NCBI RefSeq assembly: GCF_900111235.1
Contig: NZ_FOJI01000002.1
Location: 124,001 to 188,000 of the forward strand
DNA: 64,000 nt
From: [Clostridium] fimetarium
Lineage (GTDB): Bacteria; Bacillota; Clostridia; Lachnospirales; Lachnospiraceae
Direction of reading: 5' to 3'
The position numbers and the translations under genes were made by a program. The notes under the pieces were generated by a model. It made no database searches, was not told the origin of the DNA, and saw only the letters and a list, made by a program, of their open reading frames with translations. Positions within the stretch are counted from its first letter, which is position 1. Each line of letters starts with the position of its first letter. Shown piece by piece: positions 9,568-18,471 of this stretch.

Positions 9568-10253
9568 TAGTAGGTTTAATTATTTCTATTATTTTATTCT
9601 TGTCATTAACAGTTGCTTTTGTATTTAAAGTAGAGAATATAGAATATGTTGGAAGCCAGCATTACGATAAAGAAGCGCTGATGAAGAATATATTCAATGG
9701 AAAGCGTCCTAATGCTCTTTTGTACTTTTTGTATGAGAAGAATAATCCGAGGACCATTCCATTTATACAAAAATATGATGCAGAAATTATTTGGCCTAAT
9801 AAAATGATTGTTACAGTATATGAAAAACCTATTATTGGATATGTTAATTATATGGGGTGCGATATGTATTTTGATAAAGATGGCGTTATTGTTGAGAGTT
9901 CGACAAAAACGCTATCGGGAGTACCCCAAGTAACTGGACTTAGTTTTAAGTCTATTGTGCTAAACTCTAAGCTTGAAGTAAGTAACCCTTCCGTATTTTC
10001 AGAAGTACTGGAATTAACCCAATCATTTGACAAATATGAAATTATCGTGGATAAGATATACTTTGACAGTAACAACGAAGTTACATTGTATATGAGCCAG
10101 ATAAAAGTGTTACTCGGTAATGGTGATAAACTGGTGGACAAGCTAAATGAATTAAAACAAATAATGCCTGGGTTAGAAGGACGAAAAGGAACATTACATT
10201 TAGAAAACTATACTCCTGATGCCTCCGGTTTTATATTTAAGGAAGAAAATTAA
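9522..10253 (+). CDS. ftsQ: Cell division protein FtsQ/DivIB
   Basis: This 243-residue bitopic protein has a short Lys/Arg-rich cytoplasmic tail, one transmembrane helix (about residues 14-34) and an extracellular POTRA-like domain starting at VENIEYVGSQHYDKEAL. The beta domain follows (DAEIIWPNKMIVTVYEKPIIGYV, MYFDKDGVIVE, LHLENYTPDASGFIF). It bridges FtsL/DivIC and the septal synthases. The gene starts inside the end of murA (46-base overlap) in another frame, with AGGAG upstream of the ATG, indicating translational coupling. Its place before ftsZ is standard, although ftsA is absent, as is usual in many Clostridia. Confidence 0.9.
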   Translation: MGKNKSRKRKGHSKIVVGLIISIILFLSLTVAFVFKVENIEYVGSQHYDKEALMKNIFNGKRPNALLYFLYEKNNPRTIPFIQKYDAEIIWPNKMIVTVYEKPIIGYVNYMGCDMYFDKDGVIVESSTKTLSGVPQVTGLSFKSIVLNSKLEVSNPSVFSEVLELTQSFDKYEIIVDKIYFDSNNEVTLYMSQIKVLLGNGDKLVDKLNELKQIMPGLEGRKGTLHLENYTPDASGFIFKEEN

Positions 10254-10337
10254 AAAATAGGTTGAAATTTTGTTGAAAAAATTATATTATAAGGTATGAA
10301 AGTCAAATTACGAAAGTAATATGAAGGAGGCAATATT

Positions 10338-11519
10338 TTGTTAGAAATCAAGACAAATGAATCTGGATCATCAGCAAAAATAATAGTCATTGGTGTGGGT
10401 GGAGCTGGTAATAATGCAGTCAACCGAATGATAGATGAAAATATAAGTGGCGTTGAATTTATTGGTATTAATACAGATAGACAAGCATTGCAATTATGTA
10501 AGGCACCCACAACCTTACAAATCGGTGAAAAATTGACAAAAGGGCTTGGAGCTGGCGCGCAGCCAGATGTTGGCGAGAAAGCTGCTGAAGAAAATATAGA
10601 TGAACTTACGCAAGCTATTAAGGGAGCGGACATGGTGTTCGTTACTTGTGGTATGGGCGGAGGAACTGGAACTGGAGCGGCACCTGTAGTTGCTAAGATT
10701 TCAAAAGACCTTGGTATTCTTACAGTTGGTGTTGTTACTAAGCCATTTAAGTTTGAAGCAAGAACACGTATGTCAAATGCGGTTGCAGGAATTGAAAGAT
10801 TAAAAGAGAGTGTTGATACTCTTATTGTTATTCCGAATGATAAGTTATTAGAAATTGTTGATAGAAGAACAACGATGCCTGATGCACTTAAAAAAGCAGA
10901 TGAAGTATTGCAGCAAGGAGTGCAGGGCATTACAGATTTGATTAATGTACCAGGACTTATCAATCTTGACTTTGCAGATATTAAAACTGTAATGATGAAC
11001 AAAGGCGTTGCACATATCGGTATAGGTACAACAACCGGTGATGACAAGGCAATTGAAGCTGTTAAGAAAGCGGTTACTAGTCCACTTCTTGAGACAACAA
11101 TTCAGGGAGCAACTCATGTTATTATCAATATTTCTGGTGATATCAGTCTCATGGAAGCGAATGAAGCAGCAAGCTATGTTCAAGAGCTTGCAGGAGAAGG
11201 CGCTAATATTATATTTGGTGCTATGTATGATGAAGAATGTGTAGATACTTGTACTATTACAGTGATTGCTACTGGTCTTGAAGATAAGAATGTTCAAGTA
11301 AACAGTGCAATGGCAGGATTTAGCCAGAAGATACAGCAACAACCGTTTAAAGCCTCTGTGAAACCTGAATATACATATAATCAGCAAGCAGGACAAGCTA
11401 ATAATTCACACTATTCATCAGCACCACTTCCTGGGTTATCACAACCAATGCCTATTCACAGTAATGTCGAAGAAAAGGGAATTAAGATTCCTACATTTCT
11501 CCAGAAAAATAAGAGATAA
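10338..11519 (+). CDS. ftsZ: Cell division GTPase FtsZ
   Basis: This tubulin homologue forms the cytokinetic ring in the cytoplasm. The GTP-binding signature [10 protein letters not shown] lies at about residues 107-116. The N-terminal [15 protein letters not shown] motif, the T7 synergy-loop region ([17 protein letters not shown]) and a C-terminal tail ending [14 protein letters not shown], the conserved peptide that binds partner proteins, are present. Translation starts at TTG (10338) after AAGGAGG at 10324-10330, 7 bases away, so the start is well supported despite the rare codon. A strong terminator follows the stop. Long antisense open frames over this gene are composition shadows. Confidence 0.98.
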   Translation: MLEIKTNESGSSAKIIVIGVGGAGNNAVNRMIDENISGVEFIGINTDRQALQLCKAPTTLQIGEKLTKGLGAGAQPDVGEKAAEENIDELTQAIKGADMVFVTCGMGGGTGTGAAPVVAKISKDLGILTVGVVTKPFKFEARTRMSNAVAGIERLKESVDTLIVIPNDKLLEIVDRRTTMPDALKKADEVLQQGVQGITDLINVPGLINLDFADIKTVMMNKGVAHIGIGTTTGDDKAIEAVKKAVTSPLLETTIQGATHVIINISGDISLMEANEAASYVQELAGEGANIIFGAMYDEECVDTCTITVIATGLEDKNVQVNSAMAGFSQKIQQQPFKASVKPEYTYNQQAGQANNSHYSSAPLPGLSQPMPIHSNVEEKGIKIPTFLQKNKR

Positions 11520-11545
11520 TTAAGAATTATATATAGAATTTATAA

Positions 11546-11579
11546 GAGCATCTAGTTAAACTAGATGCTCTTTTTATTT
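11546..11579 (+). terminator. Rho-independent terminator after ftsZ
   Basis: GAGCATCTAG pairs with CTAGATGCTC around a short TTAAA loop and is followed at once by a T-rich run (TTTTTATTT). It closes the division cluster before the sporulation promoter. Confidence 0.93.
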
Positions 11580-11594
11580 GTTTTTAAAACATTT

Positions 11595-11670
11595 TGTAGA
11601 AACTTGTCTTTATAAAAAATTAAAACAACTACTGATTTTGACAAAATATTCTCTATCTAATTCGTATAAT
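11595..11670 (+). promoter_or_regulatory. spoIIG-type promoter with stretched spacer and candidate Spo0A boxes
   Basis: A consensus -35 (TTGACA, 11638-11643) and a consensus -10 (TATAAT, 11665-11670) are separated by 21 bases and not 17. The B. subtilis spoIIG promoter is known for just this arrangement, which makes it depend on phosphorylated Spo0A. A Spo0A-box-like TGTAGAA (6 of 7 to TGTCGAA) lies at 11595-11601, and TTTGACA/TGACAAA (each 6 of 7, opposite strands) overlaps the -35. The boxes and spacing are seen directly; regulation by Spo0A is inferred from the family. Confidence 0.72.
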
Positions 11671-11703
11671 TAACATATTGAATTTGAAGGAGGTGAAGTT
11701 AGA

Positions 11704-12525
11704 ATTGTAATATATTTGGATGTATTGTTTTTGGTAAATCTGTTTATGGATAGCTTGATATTAATCCTAGTTAGTAAATTTCTAAAGTATACTGCCACTT
11801 ATTTTAGAATAATAACTGCCGCCACTTTAGGTGCAATATGGGCTTGCATTGCAGTAACCATACCGATACACTATATATTTTTAAGAAATATATGTACATA
11901 TATTCTTATCAGTTTATTGATGATAAGGATATGTGCAAAGAAGTGTGATTTAAAGGATATGATTAAAGGTGTAGTGACTTTATATGTAGTGACATTTACG
12001 GTTGGAGGAATGTGCCACATGTTATATTACTATACAAACGCTGGTTATTACATAAATACGGTTATTTTAAATGACAAACTGCTAGTAGCAGCAATCGTTA
12101 TGGCTGGAATTCTTTTGATGGCTATATCACGATATTTAGATCAATTTATAGCATATAAATCAAAAGTGTACGATGTTATATTGAAAGTTGGTGAAAAGCA
12201 AGTTTGCATTAAGGGAATCTTAGATACTGGAAATGTGTTGCAAGATCCTTATTATCACAAACCAGTAAATGTTATTGAATACCAAGCATTTGAGAGTATC
12301 TTTAATAATATAGAAGATTGCACGAAGGTAAAATATCATATGATCCCATTTCGCTCATTGGGGTGTAGCGAAGGTTGTATAGAGGTGATTATGGTGGATG
12401 TTATGTACATATACAGAAATGAGAAGAGAATTACTAAAAAGGAAGCTTTAGTCGGTTTGTATAAGCAAAAATTATCATCAGATAATGCTTATCAGATGCT
12501 TTTAAATGGTGAATGTTTTAGGTAG
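11704..12525 (+). CDS. spoIIGA: Sporulation sigma-E processing protease SpoIIGA
   Basis: This is the membrane-bound aspartic protease that removes the pro-sequence from pro-sigma-E in the mother cell. Five hydrophobic segments occupy roughly residues 1-145. The cytoplasmic protease domain carries the catalytic motif in KGILDTGNVLQDP (Asp174 in this numbering). The conserved N-terminus of the family (VIYLDVLFLVNLFMD) is only obtained if translation starts at the ATT codon at 11704, which lies 10 bases after AAGGAGG. The next in-frame start-like codon, TTG at 11716, would cut into that motif and is 22 bases from the site. The gene is followed directly by its substrate gene sigE. Confidence 0.9.
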   Translation: MVIYLDVLFLVNLFMDSLILILVSKFLKYTATYFRIITAATLGAIWACIAVTIPIHYIFLRNICTYILISLLMIRICAKKCDLKDMIKGVVTLYVVTFTVGGMCHMLYYYTNAGYYINTVILNDKLLVAAIVMAGILLMAISRYLDQFIAYKSKVYDVILKVGEKQVCIKGILDTGNVLQDPYYHKPVNVIEYQAFESIFNNIEDCTKVKYHMIPFRSLGCSEGCIEVIMVDVMYIYRNEKRITKKEALVGLYKQKLSSDNAYQMLLNGECFR

Positions 12526-12558
12526 AAAGTAATACTTATATGGAGAAAGGGAAATGCT

Positions 12559-13299
12559 ATGATTATTAAAGTTTCTGTGCCAAATTATTTTCAGTTTAAA
12601 GTGATGCCTACAATTAAGAATATGATGATGTTAAAACAAGGGGATGTACATTATATTGGTGGAGCAGATGTGCTTCCCGCACCACTTGAACCAAAAGAAG
12701 AGGCAATGGTAATTGCAGATTTAGGGGGCGAGCTAGATGAACAAGCAAAATCAGTTCTGATTGAGCATAATCTAAGACTCGTAGTATATATAGCGAAAAG
12801 ATTTGATAATACGGGAGTAGGCGTAGAAGATTTGATTTCTATTGGTACAATTGGCCTTATTAAAGCGATAAATTCTTACAATCCGGATAAGAATATTAAG
12901 CTTGCTACATATGCATCGCGATGCATTGAAAATGAGATCCTTATGTATCTTAGAAGAAATAATAAAACAAAGGCAGAAGTATCAATAGATGAACCTTTAA
13001 ATGTAGATTGGGACGGAAATGAACTTTTACTTTCAGATATTCTTGGAACTGATGAAGATATTATATATAAGGATATTGAAAATGAAGTCGAAAGAAAACT
13101 ACTAAAAAAGGCAATTGATAAATTGACAGAAAGAGAAAGAATCATTGTTGATTTAAGATATGGTCTTAGTTCAACAGATGGATTAGAGATGACACAGAAA
13201 GAAGTTGCTGATTATTTGGGCATTTCACAATCTTACATATCAAGACTAGAAAAAAAGATAATTAAAAGACTGAAAAAAGAAATCGTGAAGTTTCAGTAA
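12559..13299 (+). CDS. sigE: RNA polymerase sporulation sigma factor SigE (pro-sigma-E)
   Basis: This 246-residue sigma-70 family factor directs early mother-cell gene expression. An N-terminal pro-sequence of roughly 30 residues precedes [13 protein letters not shown], near the usual SpoIIGA cleavage region. Region 2 ([53 protein letters not shown]) and region 4 ([41 protein letters not shown]) are complete. The ATG follows GGAGAAAGGG. The spoIIGA-sigE pair is the standard arrangement, but sigG, which often follows sigE, is not here. Confidence 0.97.
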   Translation: MIIKVSVPNYFQFKVMPTIKNMMMLKQGDVHYIGGADVLPAPLEPKEEAMVIADLGGELDEQAKSVLIEHNLRLVVYIAKRFDNTGVGVEDLISIGTIGLIKAINSYNPDKNIKLATYASRCIENEILMYLRRNNKTKAEVSIDEPLNVDWDGNELLLSDILGTDEDIIYKDIENEVERKLLKKAIDKLTERERIIVDLRYGLSSTDGLEMTQKEVADYLGISQSYISRLEKKIIKRLKKEIVKFQ

Positions 13300-13316
13300 A
13301 TAAACTAAAAAAGATA

Positions 13317-13402
13317 TTGCATTTTACTTTATTATGTGATAATATTCCTTAAAGGAAAGACAATTGTACGTAGTGGGAAGACTGGTCCGCTTAATTGTCT
13401 TT
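13317..13402 (+). promoter_or_regulatory. asd promoter and leader hairpin
   Basis: TTGCAT (13317-13322) and TAATAT (13340-13345) are spaced by 17 bases, a good housekeeping promoter. The expected transcript starts just before a hairpin whose stem AAAGACAATT (13356-13365) pairs perfectly with AATTGTCTTT (13393-13402). The ribosome site of asd follows 10 bases later. The leader is too short for a lysine riboswitch and I see no T-box. Confidence 0.6.
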
Positions 13403-13425
13403 GTGAAACAATAAGGAGAAGTAAA

Positions 13426-14511
13426 ATGAGCGATAAATTAAGAGTAGGTATCCTTGGTGGTACTGGTATGGTAGGACAAAGATTTATAACATTACTTGAA
13501 AATCATCCATGGTTTGAGGTTGTATTGGTAGCAGCAAGTGGACGTTCTGCAGGACGTACATATGAAGAAGCTGTTAGTGGACGTTGGAAAATGTCCATAC
13601 CAATGCCTGAAGCTGTTAAAAAATTAGTGGTTTTAGATATTAATGAAGTAGAAAAGGTTGCTGAGCAAGTGGATTTCGTATTCTGTGCAGTCAATATGCC
13701 TAAAGATGAGATCAAAGCAATCGAAGAAAAATATGCAAAGGCTGAGGTTCCAGTTGTGTCTAACAACAGTGCGAACCGTTGGACACCAGATGTCCCAATG
13801 GTAGTGCCTGAAATCAATCCAGAGCATTTAGAAGTAATTGCAGATCAAAAGAAACGACTTGGAACAAAAAGAGGATTTATAGTAGTAAAACCAAACTGCT
13901 CAATCCAAAGCTATACGCCAGCACTTAATGCGTTAAAAGAATATGGTCCTAAGCTTGTAGTTGTAACAACATATCAGGCGATATCTGGAGCAGGCAAGAC
14001 ATTTAAAGAATGGCCAGAAATGGTTGAAAATATTATCCCTTATATTGGCGGAGAAGAAGAAAAGAGCGAACAGGAGCCATTAAGACTTTGGGGAAAAGTT
14101 GAAAATGGTCAAATCGTGAAAGCTATCGAACCTGTAATTACATGCCAGTGTATACGCGTTCCAGTATTGGACGGACATACAGCAGCAGTATTTGTTAATT
14201 TTGATAAGAAGCCAACGAAGGAACAAATTATCAAAGCATGGACAGAATTTAAAGGCCTTCCACAGGAACTTGATCTTCCAAGTGCACCAAAATATTTCAT
14301 TCAGTACCTTGAAGACGACAATCGTCCACAGGTTAAACTTGATGTTAATTATGAAAATGGAATGGGCGTATCACTCGGTCGTTTAAGAGAAGACAACGTA
14401 TTTGACTACAAATTTGTTGGACTTTCACATAATACAGTACGTGGAGCAGCAGGTGGTGCAGTGTTAATTGCAGAACTCCTTAAGGCACAGGGATATATTA
14501 CTGCAAAGTAA
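13426..14511 (+). CDS. asd: Aspartate-semialdehyde dehydrogenase
   Basis: This 361-residue cytoplasmic enzyme reduces aspartyl phosphate to aspartate semialdehyde with NADPH, feeding lysine/diaminopimelate, threonine and methionine synthesis. The N-terminal Rossmann motif is GILGGTGMVGQRF. The catalytic cysteine is in KPNCSIQS, with the QAISGAGK motif after it and CQCIRVPVLDGHTAAV carrying substrate-binding residues. Length and motifs fit the archaeal/fungal-like branch that is common in Clostridia. The ATG at 13426 follows AAGGAG by 7 bases; a longer frame back to 13336 runs through the leader hairpin and is rejected. It is the diaminopimelate supply gene next to the cell-wall cluster. Confidence 0.95.
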   Translation: MSDKLRVGILGGTGMVGQRFITLLENHPWFEVVLVAASGRSAGRTYEEAVSGRWKMSIPMPEAVKKLVVLDINEVEKVAEQVDFVFCAVNMPKDEIKAIEEKYAKAEVPVVSNNSANRWTPDVPMVVPEINPEHLEVIADQKKRLGTKRGFIVVKPNCSIQSYTPALNALKEYGPKLVVVTTYQAISGAGKTFKEWPEMVENIIPYIGGEEEKSEQEPLRLWGKVENGQIVKAIEPVITCQCIRVPVLDGHTAAVFVNFDKKPTKEQIIKAWTEFKGLPQELDLPSAPKYFIQYLEDDNRPQVKLDVNYENGMGVSLGRLREDNVFDYKFVGLSHNTVRGAAGGAVLIAELLKAQGYITAK

Positions 14512-14548
14512 AAAGATATATATTAAGTATATAATGTTTGGAATTTAA

Positions 14549-14595
14549 GACAGCAGTGGCAAAACTTTGAAAGGTTTGCTACTGCTGTCTTTTTG
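14549..14595 (+). terminator. Rho-independent terminator after asd
   Basis: GACAGCAGT(A/G)GCAAA-type arms (14549 onward and up to 14590) form a long stem with a small internal mismatch and are followed by TTTTTG. The remaining bases to 14715 hold no gene. Confidence 0.9.
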
Positions 14596-14715
14596 AAATG
14601 TTATCTTTATTAGTATGGAGACGTCATTGGATTTGATTGATGAGGTAGAAAATAAAGCGGGCAATGATGATGTAAAGCTGGAGAGTGGTTACATATATTA
14701 TTTTAGGTGAAATAA

Positions 14716-16068
14716 TTACCGTTTTTGAGAATTCTTATATTTTACGATCAAATAGATCACCGTGTATAAGATTACCATCACAATTCCAGCTATAAATCCA
14801 TATATTTGGCCAGGGATTAAAGGCATACTTAAAATTACAATAATCAAACTAACTAGTACAAATAGTGATGAATAAGGAAAACCACGTACTTTACAATTTC
14901 CTTCGGGACATCCATGTTTTCTTCGAAAGCGTATATGGGATGCAACAATTACAATATAGGTAAATAGAACAGAAAAGCCACCAGCACTAATTAAAAAAAG
15001 ATAAACCCTTGGAAATAATAGTCCAAACCATAATCCTATAATCATGCTCAAACCGGAAAACAAGATTCCTCGATAAGGCACATCCTTTTTATCTCTTAAC
15101 CAATTTGGAGCTTGTCCGGCTTCAGCTAGGGAACGCATCATTCTTCCTAGTCCAAACATAGCAGCTAGCATCGTAGAAAGGATTGCAGTAATCAAGACAA
15201 TGTTAATCGCAAAGCCTGCCCAACTTATATGATATCGATCTAACGCAGCAACCATCGGACTTGTATTTTCATCGAGAATCGATGTAGGAATGAGAGGAAG
15301 TAGAACCGCAATGCATATAACATACAAGCCTACTAAACATAGCACAGTATAATTAATGGCTTTTGGAACTGTTTCTTTTGGATTCTTTGCTTCGGAAGAA
15401 GCTAATCCTATAATTTCAAAACCTGCATAAGCGAACATGACAAGGAGCATACTTCCAGCAATTCCTTTGATACCACCTGGAAATAAGGGCTCTTTTGCCA
15501 ATGCACCTGCACCCACAGATGAATTTCCTGGCATAAAACCGAAGATCAACAGAAGCGCAATCATAATGAATGCAACAATAGCCAATAGTTTGATTATGGC
15601 AAGTCCACTTTCTAAGTTGCTAAGTAGATCAGCACCTAATAAGTTTAAAAGTGTAACACTAATAATAATAATAGTTCCCAGTAATGATATTTTCATATTT
15701 GGAAACCATTGGCGCATTAATATTGACACTGCTGTAGCTTCACTAGACATTCCAAGAACCATGCCGCTCCAATAAACCCAACCAACAACGAATCCAGCTC
15801 CCGGTCCATAAGCTTCAGTCGCATAAGTTTGAAACGAGCCAGAAGTTGGATTGGACACAGTCATCTCAGAAAGCGCAAACAGTATAAAGTAGACCAGCAC
15901 ACCACCCAAAACAAAGGCTATTAAAATGGAAGGCCCAGCCGCTTCAATAGCAATCGCCGAACCCAGAAAAAAAGAACCACCAATTACAGTCCCCAACGCC
16001 ATCATAGTAAGCTGCCAAGCCGACAACCCCTTCTCTTTCTTTCCCACCCTTGATCTTTTATTCTCCAT
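14716..16068 (-). CDS. APC-superfamily amino-acid permease
   Basis: This 450-residue integral membrane protein has about 12 hydrophobic helices. The N-terminal helix 1 motif (LSAWQLTMMALGTVIGGSFFLGSAIAI) with its unwound Gly-rich centre and the helix 6 region (AGFEIIGLASSEAKNPKETVPKA) are typical of the AAT/APC amino-acid transporters. Substrate cannot be read from sequence. It is transcribed against its neighbours as a single gene, with its own promoter region in 16069-16270. The ATG at 16068 gives MENKRSRVGKKEKG, a basic cytoplasmic start that agrees with family topology. Confidence 0.88.
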   Translation of the reverse strand: MENKRSRVGKKEKGLSAWQLTMMALGTVIGGSFFLGSAIAIEAAGPSILIAFVLGGVLVYFILFALSEMTVSNPTSGSFQTYATEAYGPGAGFVVGWVYWSGMVLGMSSEATAVSILMRQWFPNMKISLLGTIIIISVTLLNLLGADLLSNLESGLAIIKLLAIVAFIMIALLLIFGFMPGNSSVGAGALAKEPLFPGGIKGIAGSMLLVMFAYAGFEIIGLASSEAKNPKETVPKAINYTVLCLVGLYVICIAVLLPLIPTSILDENTSPMVAALDRYHISWAGFAINIVLITAILSTMLAAMFGLGRMMRSLAEAGQAPNWLRDKKDVPYRGILFSGLSMIIGLWFGLLFPRVYLFLISAGGFSVLFTYIVIVASHIRFRRKHGCPEGNCKVRGFPYSSLFVLVSLIIVILSMPLIPGQIYGFIAGIVMVILYTVIYLIVKYKNSQKR

Positions 16069-16276
16069 AATATGATTATCCTTATCTTAAACTTAATTTT
16101 ACTAGTAATCATATTATTGTGCTATTTAGAACTTTTATACATATTCAAAATCTATTCTTCTTATATTGTTGAGATACAATAATTAATGTAATATATTCAA
16201 AAAGATATTGACTTTACCCCTTAAGATTATTTGATTTATGTAAATATCGAATTGTTGCATGTGAATCTAAAAATAG

Positions 16277-16328
16277 TTGACTTTTATTTCCTACAAGTGT
16301 AGTATATATTTAATAGACTACACTTGTA
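16277..16328 (+). promoter_or_regulatory. BlaI-type double operator over the blaI promoter
   Basis: Two perfect TACANNTGTA boxes, TACAAGTGTA (16292-16301) and TACACTTGTA (16319-16328), form one inverted repeat. The first lies between a TTGACT -35 (16277-16282) and an AT-rich -10 region, and the second lies just downstream. TACANNTGTA is the core of known BlaI/MecI operators, and a BlaI gene starts 16 bases further on, so autoregulation is likely. Confidence 0.85.
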
Positions 16329-16344
16329 GGAATGGAGATATAAC

Positions 16345-16722
16345 ATGGAAGAAAATAATTGCAAAATATCAGAAGCCGAATGGCATATTATGAAGGTAGT
16401 ATGGGAAGAATCACCGTTAAATTCAACCAAAATAATTAACAGCCTAAAGTCGGAGACTAGTTGGAGTCCTAAAACAATTCACTCACTGATCAGTAGATTA
16501 ATTAAAAAAGGCGCTCTTGGTGTAGATAAGTTATCATCGCCGCACCAATTTTATCCACTCGTTACAAAAGAAGACTGTATGAAGGAAGAAACCGGATCTT
16601 TTATTCAAAAAGTTTATGACGGTTCATATTACCATATGGTAGAAAATTTTATAAGTAATGAAAAAATGTCCGAACATGAAATTGAATATTTAAAGAAGAT
16701 TCTTGATGAAAAATCAAAGTGA
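16345..16722 (+). CDS. BlaI/MecI/CopY-family transcriptional repressor
   Basis: This 125-residue winged-helix repressor contains EAEWHIMKVVWEESPLNSTKIIN (helix 1 to 2) and WSPKTIHSLISRLIKKGAL, the recognition helix and wing of the family. It binds as a dimer to TACANNTGTA sites and is inactivated by cleavage when a partner M56 protease is stimulated. A typical double operator covers its promoter, and the partner gene follows within about 20 bases. The controlled genes outside this pair are not visible; no beta-lactamase is adjacent. Confidence 0.93.
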   Translation: MEENNCKISEAEWHIMKVVWEESPLNSTKIINSLKSETSWSPKTIHSLISRLIKKGALGVDKLSSPHQFYPLVTKEDCMKEETGSFIQKVYDGSYYHMVENFISNEKMSEHEIEYLKKILDEKSK

Positions 16723-16740
16723 TAAAAGGGGGCGGGATCG

Positions 16741-18225
16741 ATTAATATATCAAATTTATTTCAAGAAATCATTATACTATCGATAATGGGTAGCTTCACG
16801 GCTATGGGAATATTATTAGTTAAAAAACTTTTTAATCAAAAACTTAGCGCCAAATTCCATTATTGTATTTGGTTTATCCTTATTGCTAGACTTGTTATTC
16901 CATTTTCAGTATCTAGTCCAATAAACATGTTCAATTTTATACCACAGACACAATTAGAAAATATTTTTAATAACTCTAACATGTGGAATATTACCGATCA
17001 AGGTCCTCAAAAGATTGATGCAACGGATGTAAATGAATATAATGATGCTGGTAATAATGTGAAAGCACAAGTCAATATGCAAGTGAATGCAACTGCCGTA
17101 GATTCGGAGTCTTTATTCAACGGACTAGGCTTTAATCTTAAAACAGCGGCTATTATTTGGTTTACAGTTTTTATTATGATTTTATTATACATATGTTTTG
17201 TTAATTTAATGTTGACACTAAAACTAAGAAAATTAAGTTCCTGTCAAAGAAAGGATATTACTGAACTTTTTAATCTATGTAAATTGAAACTAAAAATCAA
17301 GTCCACGGTAATTATTCTATATGATAATCAACTGAAATCCCCTATGCTATGTGGGTATGTACATCCCAAAATATTAATCAATCCAGAAATTATTGAGAGA
17401 TTATCCCATGATGAACTTCGGTATGTTTTTCTTCATGAGTTGTCACATCTCAAACGAAAAGATTTGGTGGTCAGTTTACTAGGCATGATCATACAATCAA
17501 TTTACTGGTTTAATCCAATTATGCTATATTCAATTCATCAAATGAAAAAAGATTGTGAAATTGCCTGTGATGCATCCGTACTGTCAATTCTAAACGCAGA
17601 AGAAAACAAAAAGTATGGGCAAACTATTATCTCAATGTTAAAACTATTATCTGAGGCAACTATGGTTCATGGAACTTTAGGTTTTGCAAGCAAATTTTAT
17701 ATCAGGAGGATAACTATGATTACAAGATTCAAAAAGACATCTGCAAAATATACGGTTGCAGCACTAATGATTACTCTTTTGTTAACAGGATGTTCAAGCT
17801 TAACCAATTCAACAAGTACCCCAGATTCAGCAGACAAATCTGCGATTGTCAACACCCAGACGCAAACAGATGTGAATATAGTTGCTACGGTTTCTTCTTC
17901 AGATCTTCAGAAAACAGAAACAGTAGCTACACTGTCAATAGCAGCTACACAGCCGGATATTAAGGATTCCATTATTTATATAGGAGGTATTGCTAAAAGT
18001 TTACGTGGAATAGATCGTTATAGTTTTACTGAAAATGGTGAAATAATTACAGGATCAGCGTATGGATTTGACAATAATTGTAGATATTTCAATGCCGATC
18101 AAACAGAAATCAATTTTGAGGACTTTGCAACAATTGCTTATAAAAAATATTGTACAGGTGCTTTTGTAAAATGTAATATGAAAAGTGTTGGTAAACGTGT
18201 GGAAGAGATCTATATGATTGACTAA
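16741..18225 (+). CDS. M56-family (BlaR1-like) membrane metalloprotease
   Basis: This is the signalling protease partner of the upstream BlaI-like repressor. Transmembrane helices flank a cytosolic zinc protease domain with the active-site motif H232-E-L-S-H236 and a downstream EIACDASVL zinc-ligand motif. The extracytoplasmic part after the last helix begins with a lipobox-like LLLTGCSSL, then a Ser/Thr-rich linker and a small C-terminal domain. There is no penicillin-binding sensor domain, so the signal is probably not a beta-lactam bound as in BlaR1. An ATG start at 16786 would remove half of the first membrane helix; the ATT at 16741, 8 bases after GGGGG, restores the family N-terminus (SNLFQEIIILSIMGS). 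The start remains uncertain. Confidence 0.82.
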   Translation: MNISNLFQEIIILSIMGSFTAMGILLVKKLFNQKLSAKFHYCIWFILIARLVIPFSVSSPINMFNFIPQTQLENIFNNSNMWNITDQGPQKIDATDVNEYNDAGNNVKAQVNMQVNATAVDSESLFNGLGFNLKTAAIIWFTVFIMILLYICFVNLMLTLKLRKLSSCQRKDITELFNLCKLKLKIKSTVIILYDNQLKSPMLCGYVHPKILINPEIIERLSHDELRYVFLHELSHLKRKDLVVSLLGMIIQSIYWFNPIMLYSIHQMKKDCEIACDASVLSILNAEENKKYGQTIISMLKLLSEATMVHGTLGFASKFYIRRITMITRFKKTSAKYTVAALMITLLLTGCSSLTNSTSTPDSADKSAIVNTQTQTDVNIVATVSSSDLQKTETVATLSIAATQPDIKDSIIYIGGIAKSLRGIDRYSFTENGEIITGSAYGFDNNCRYFNADQTEINFEDFATIAYKKYCTGAFVKCNMKSVGKRVEEIYMID

Positions 18226-18262
18226 AAAAAGAAGTTGCTGTTGTTTTACGTTATCAGGTTTA

Positions 18263-18300
18263 ATAGGCACCTATTTAAGGTGCCTATGGGACTTTTTTTC
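18263..18300 (+). terminator. Rho-independent terminator after the BlaR1-like gene
   Basis: ATAGGCACCT (18263-18272) pairs perfectly with AGGTGCCTAT (18278-18287), followed by a run of seven T. The following 170 bases up to the hairpin element contain no gene. Confidence 0.92.
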
Positions 18301-18471
18301 TTTTTATAAGGTACTGATAAAGTATTTCGTTATTTATTGAATAATTTTGTGTTGAATTTACAAAACTGATTCGAATATAAAAAGTAAGTATTTCAATATT
18401 TATTGAACGATAACATTTGTCCATATGTCTTTGTTTTGGTCTTTTAGCCCCCCCCTACAAAAAGTTTCCGT

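Noticed and set aside
10250-11396. Two long minus-strand open frames (about 265 and 182 codons) opposite ftsZ
   Set aside because: Both lie entirely or mostly within ftsZ, have no ribosome site or family features, and reflect ftsZ codon composition.
13340-13425. Lysine riboswitch or T-box before asd
   Set aside because: The leader is under 80 bases with one simple hairpin and none of the conserved motifs.
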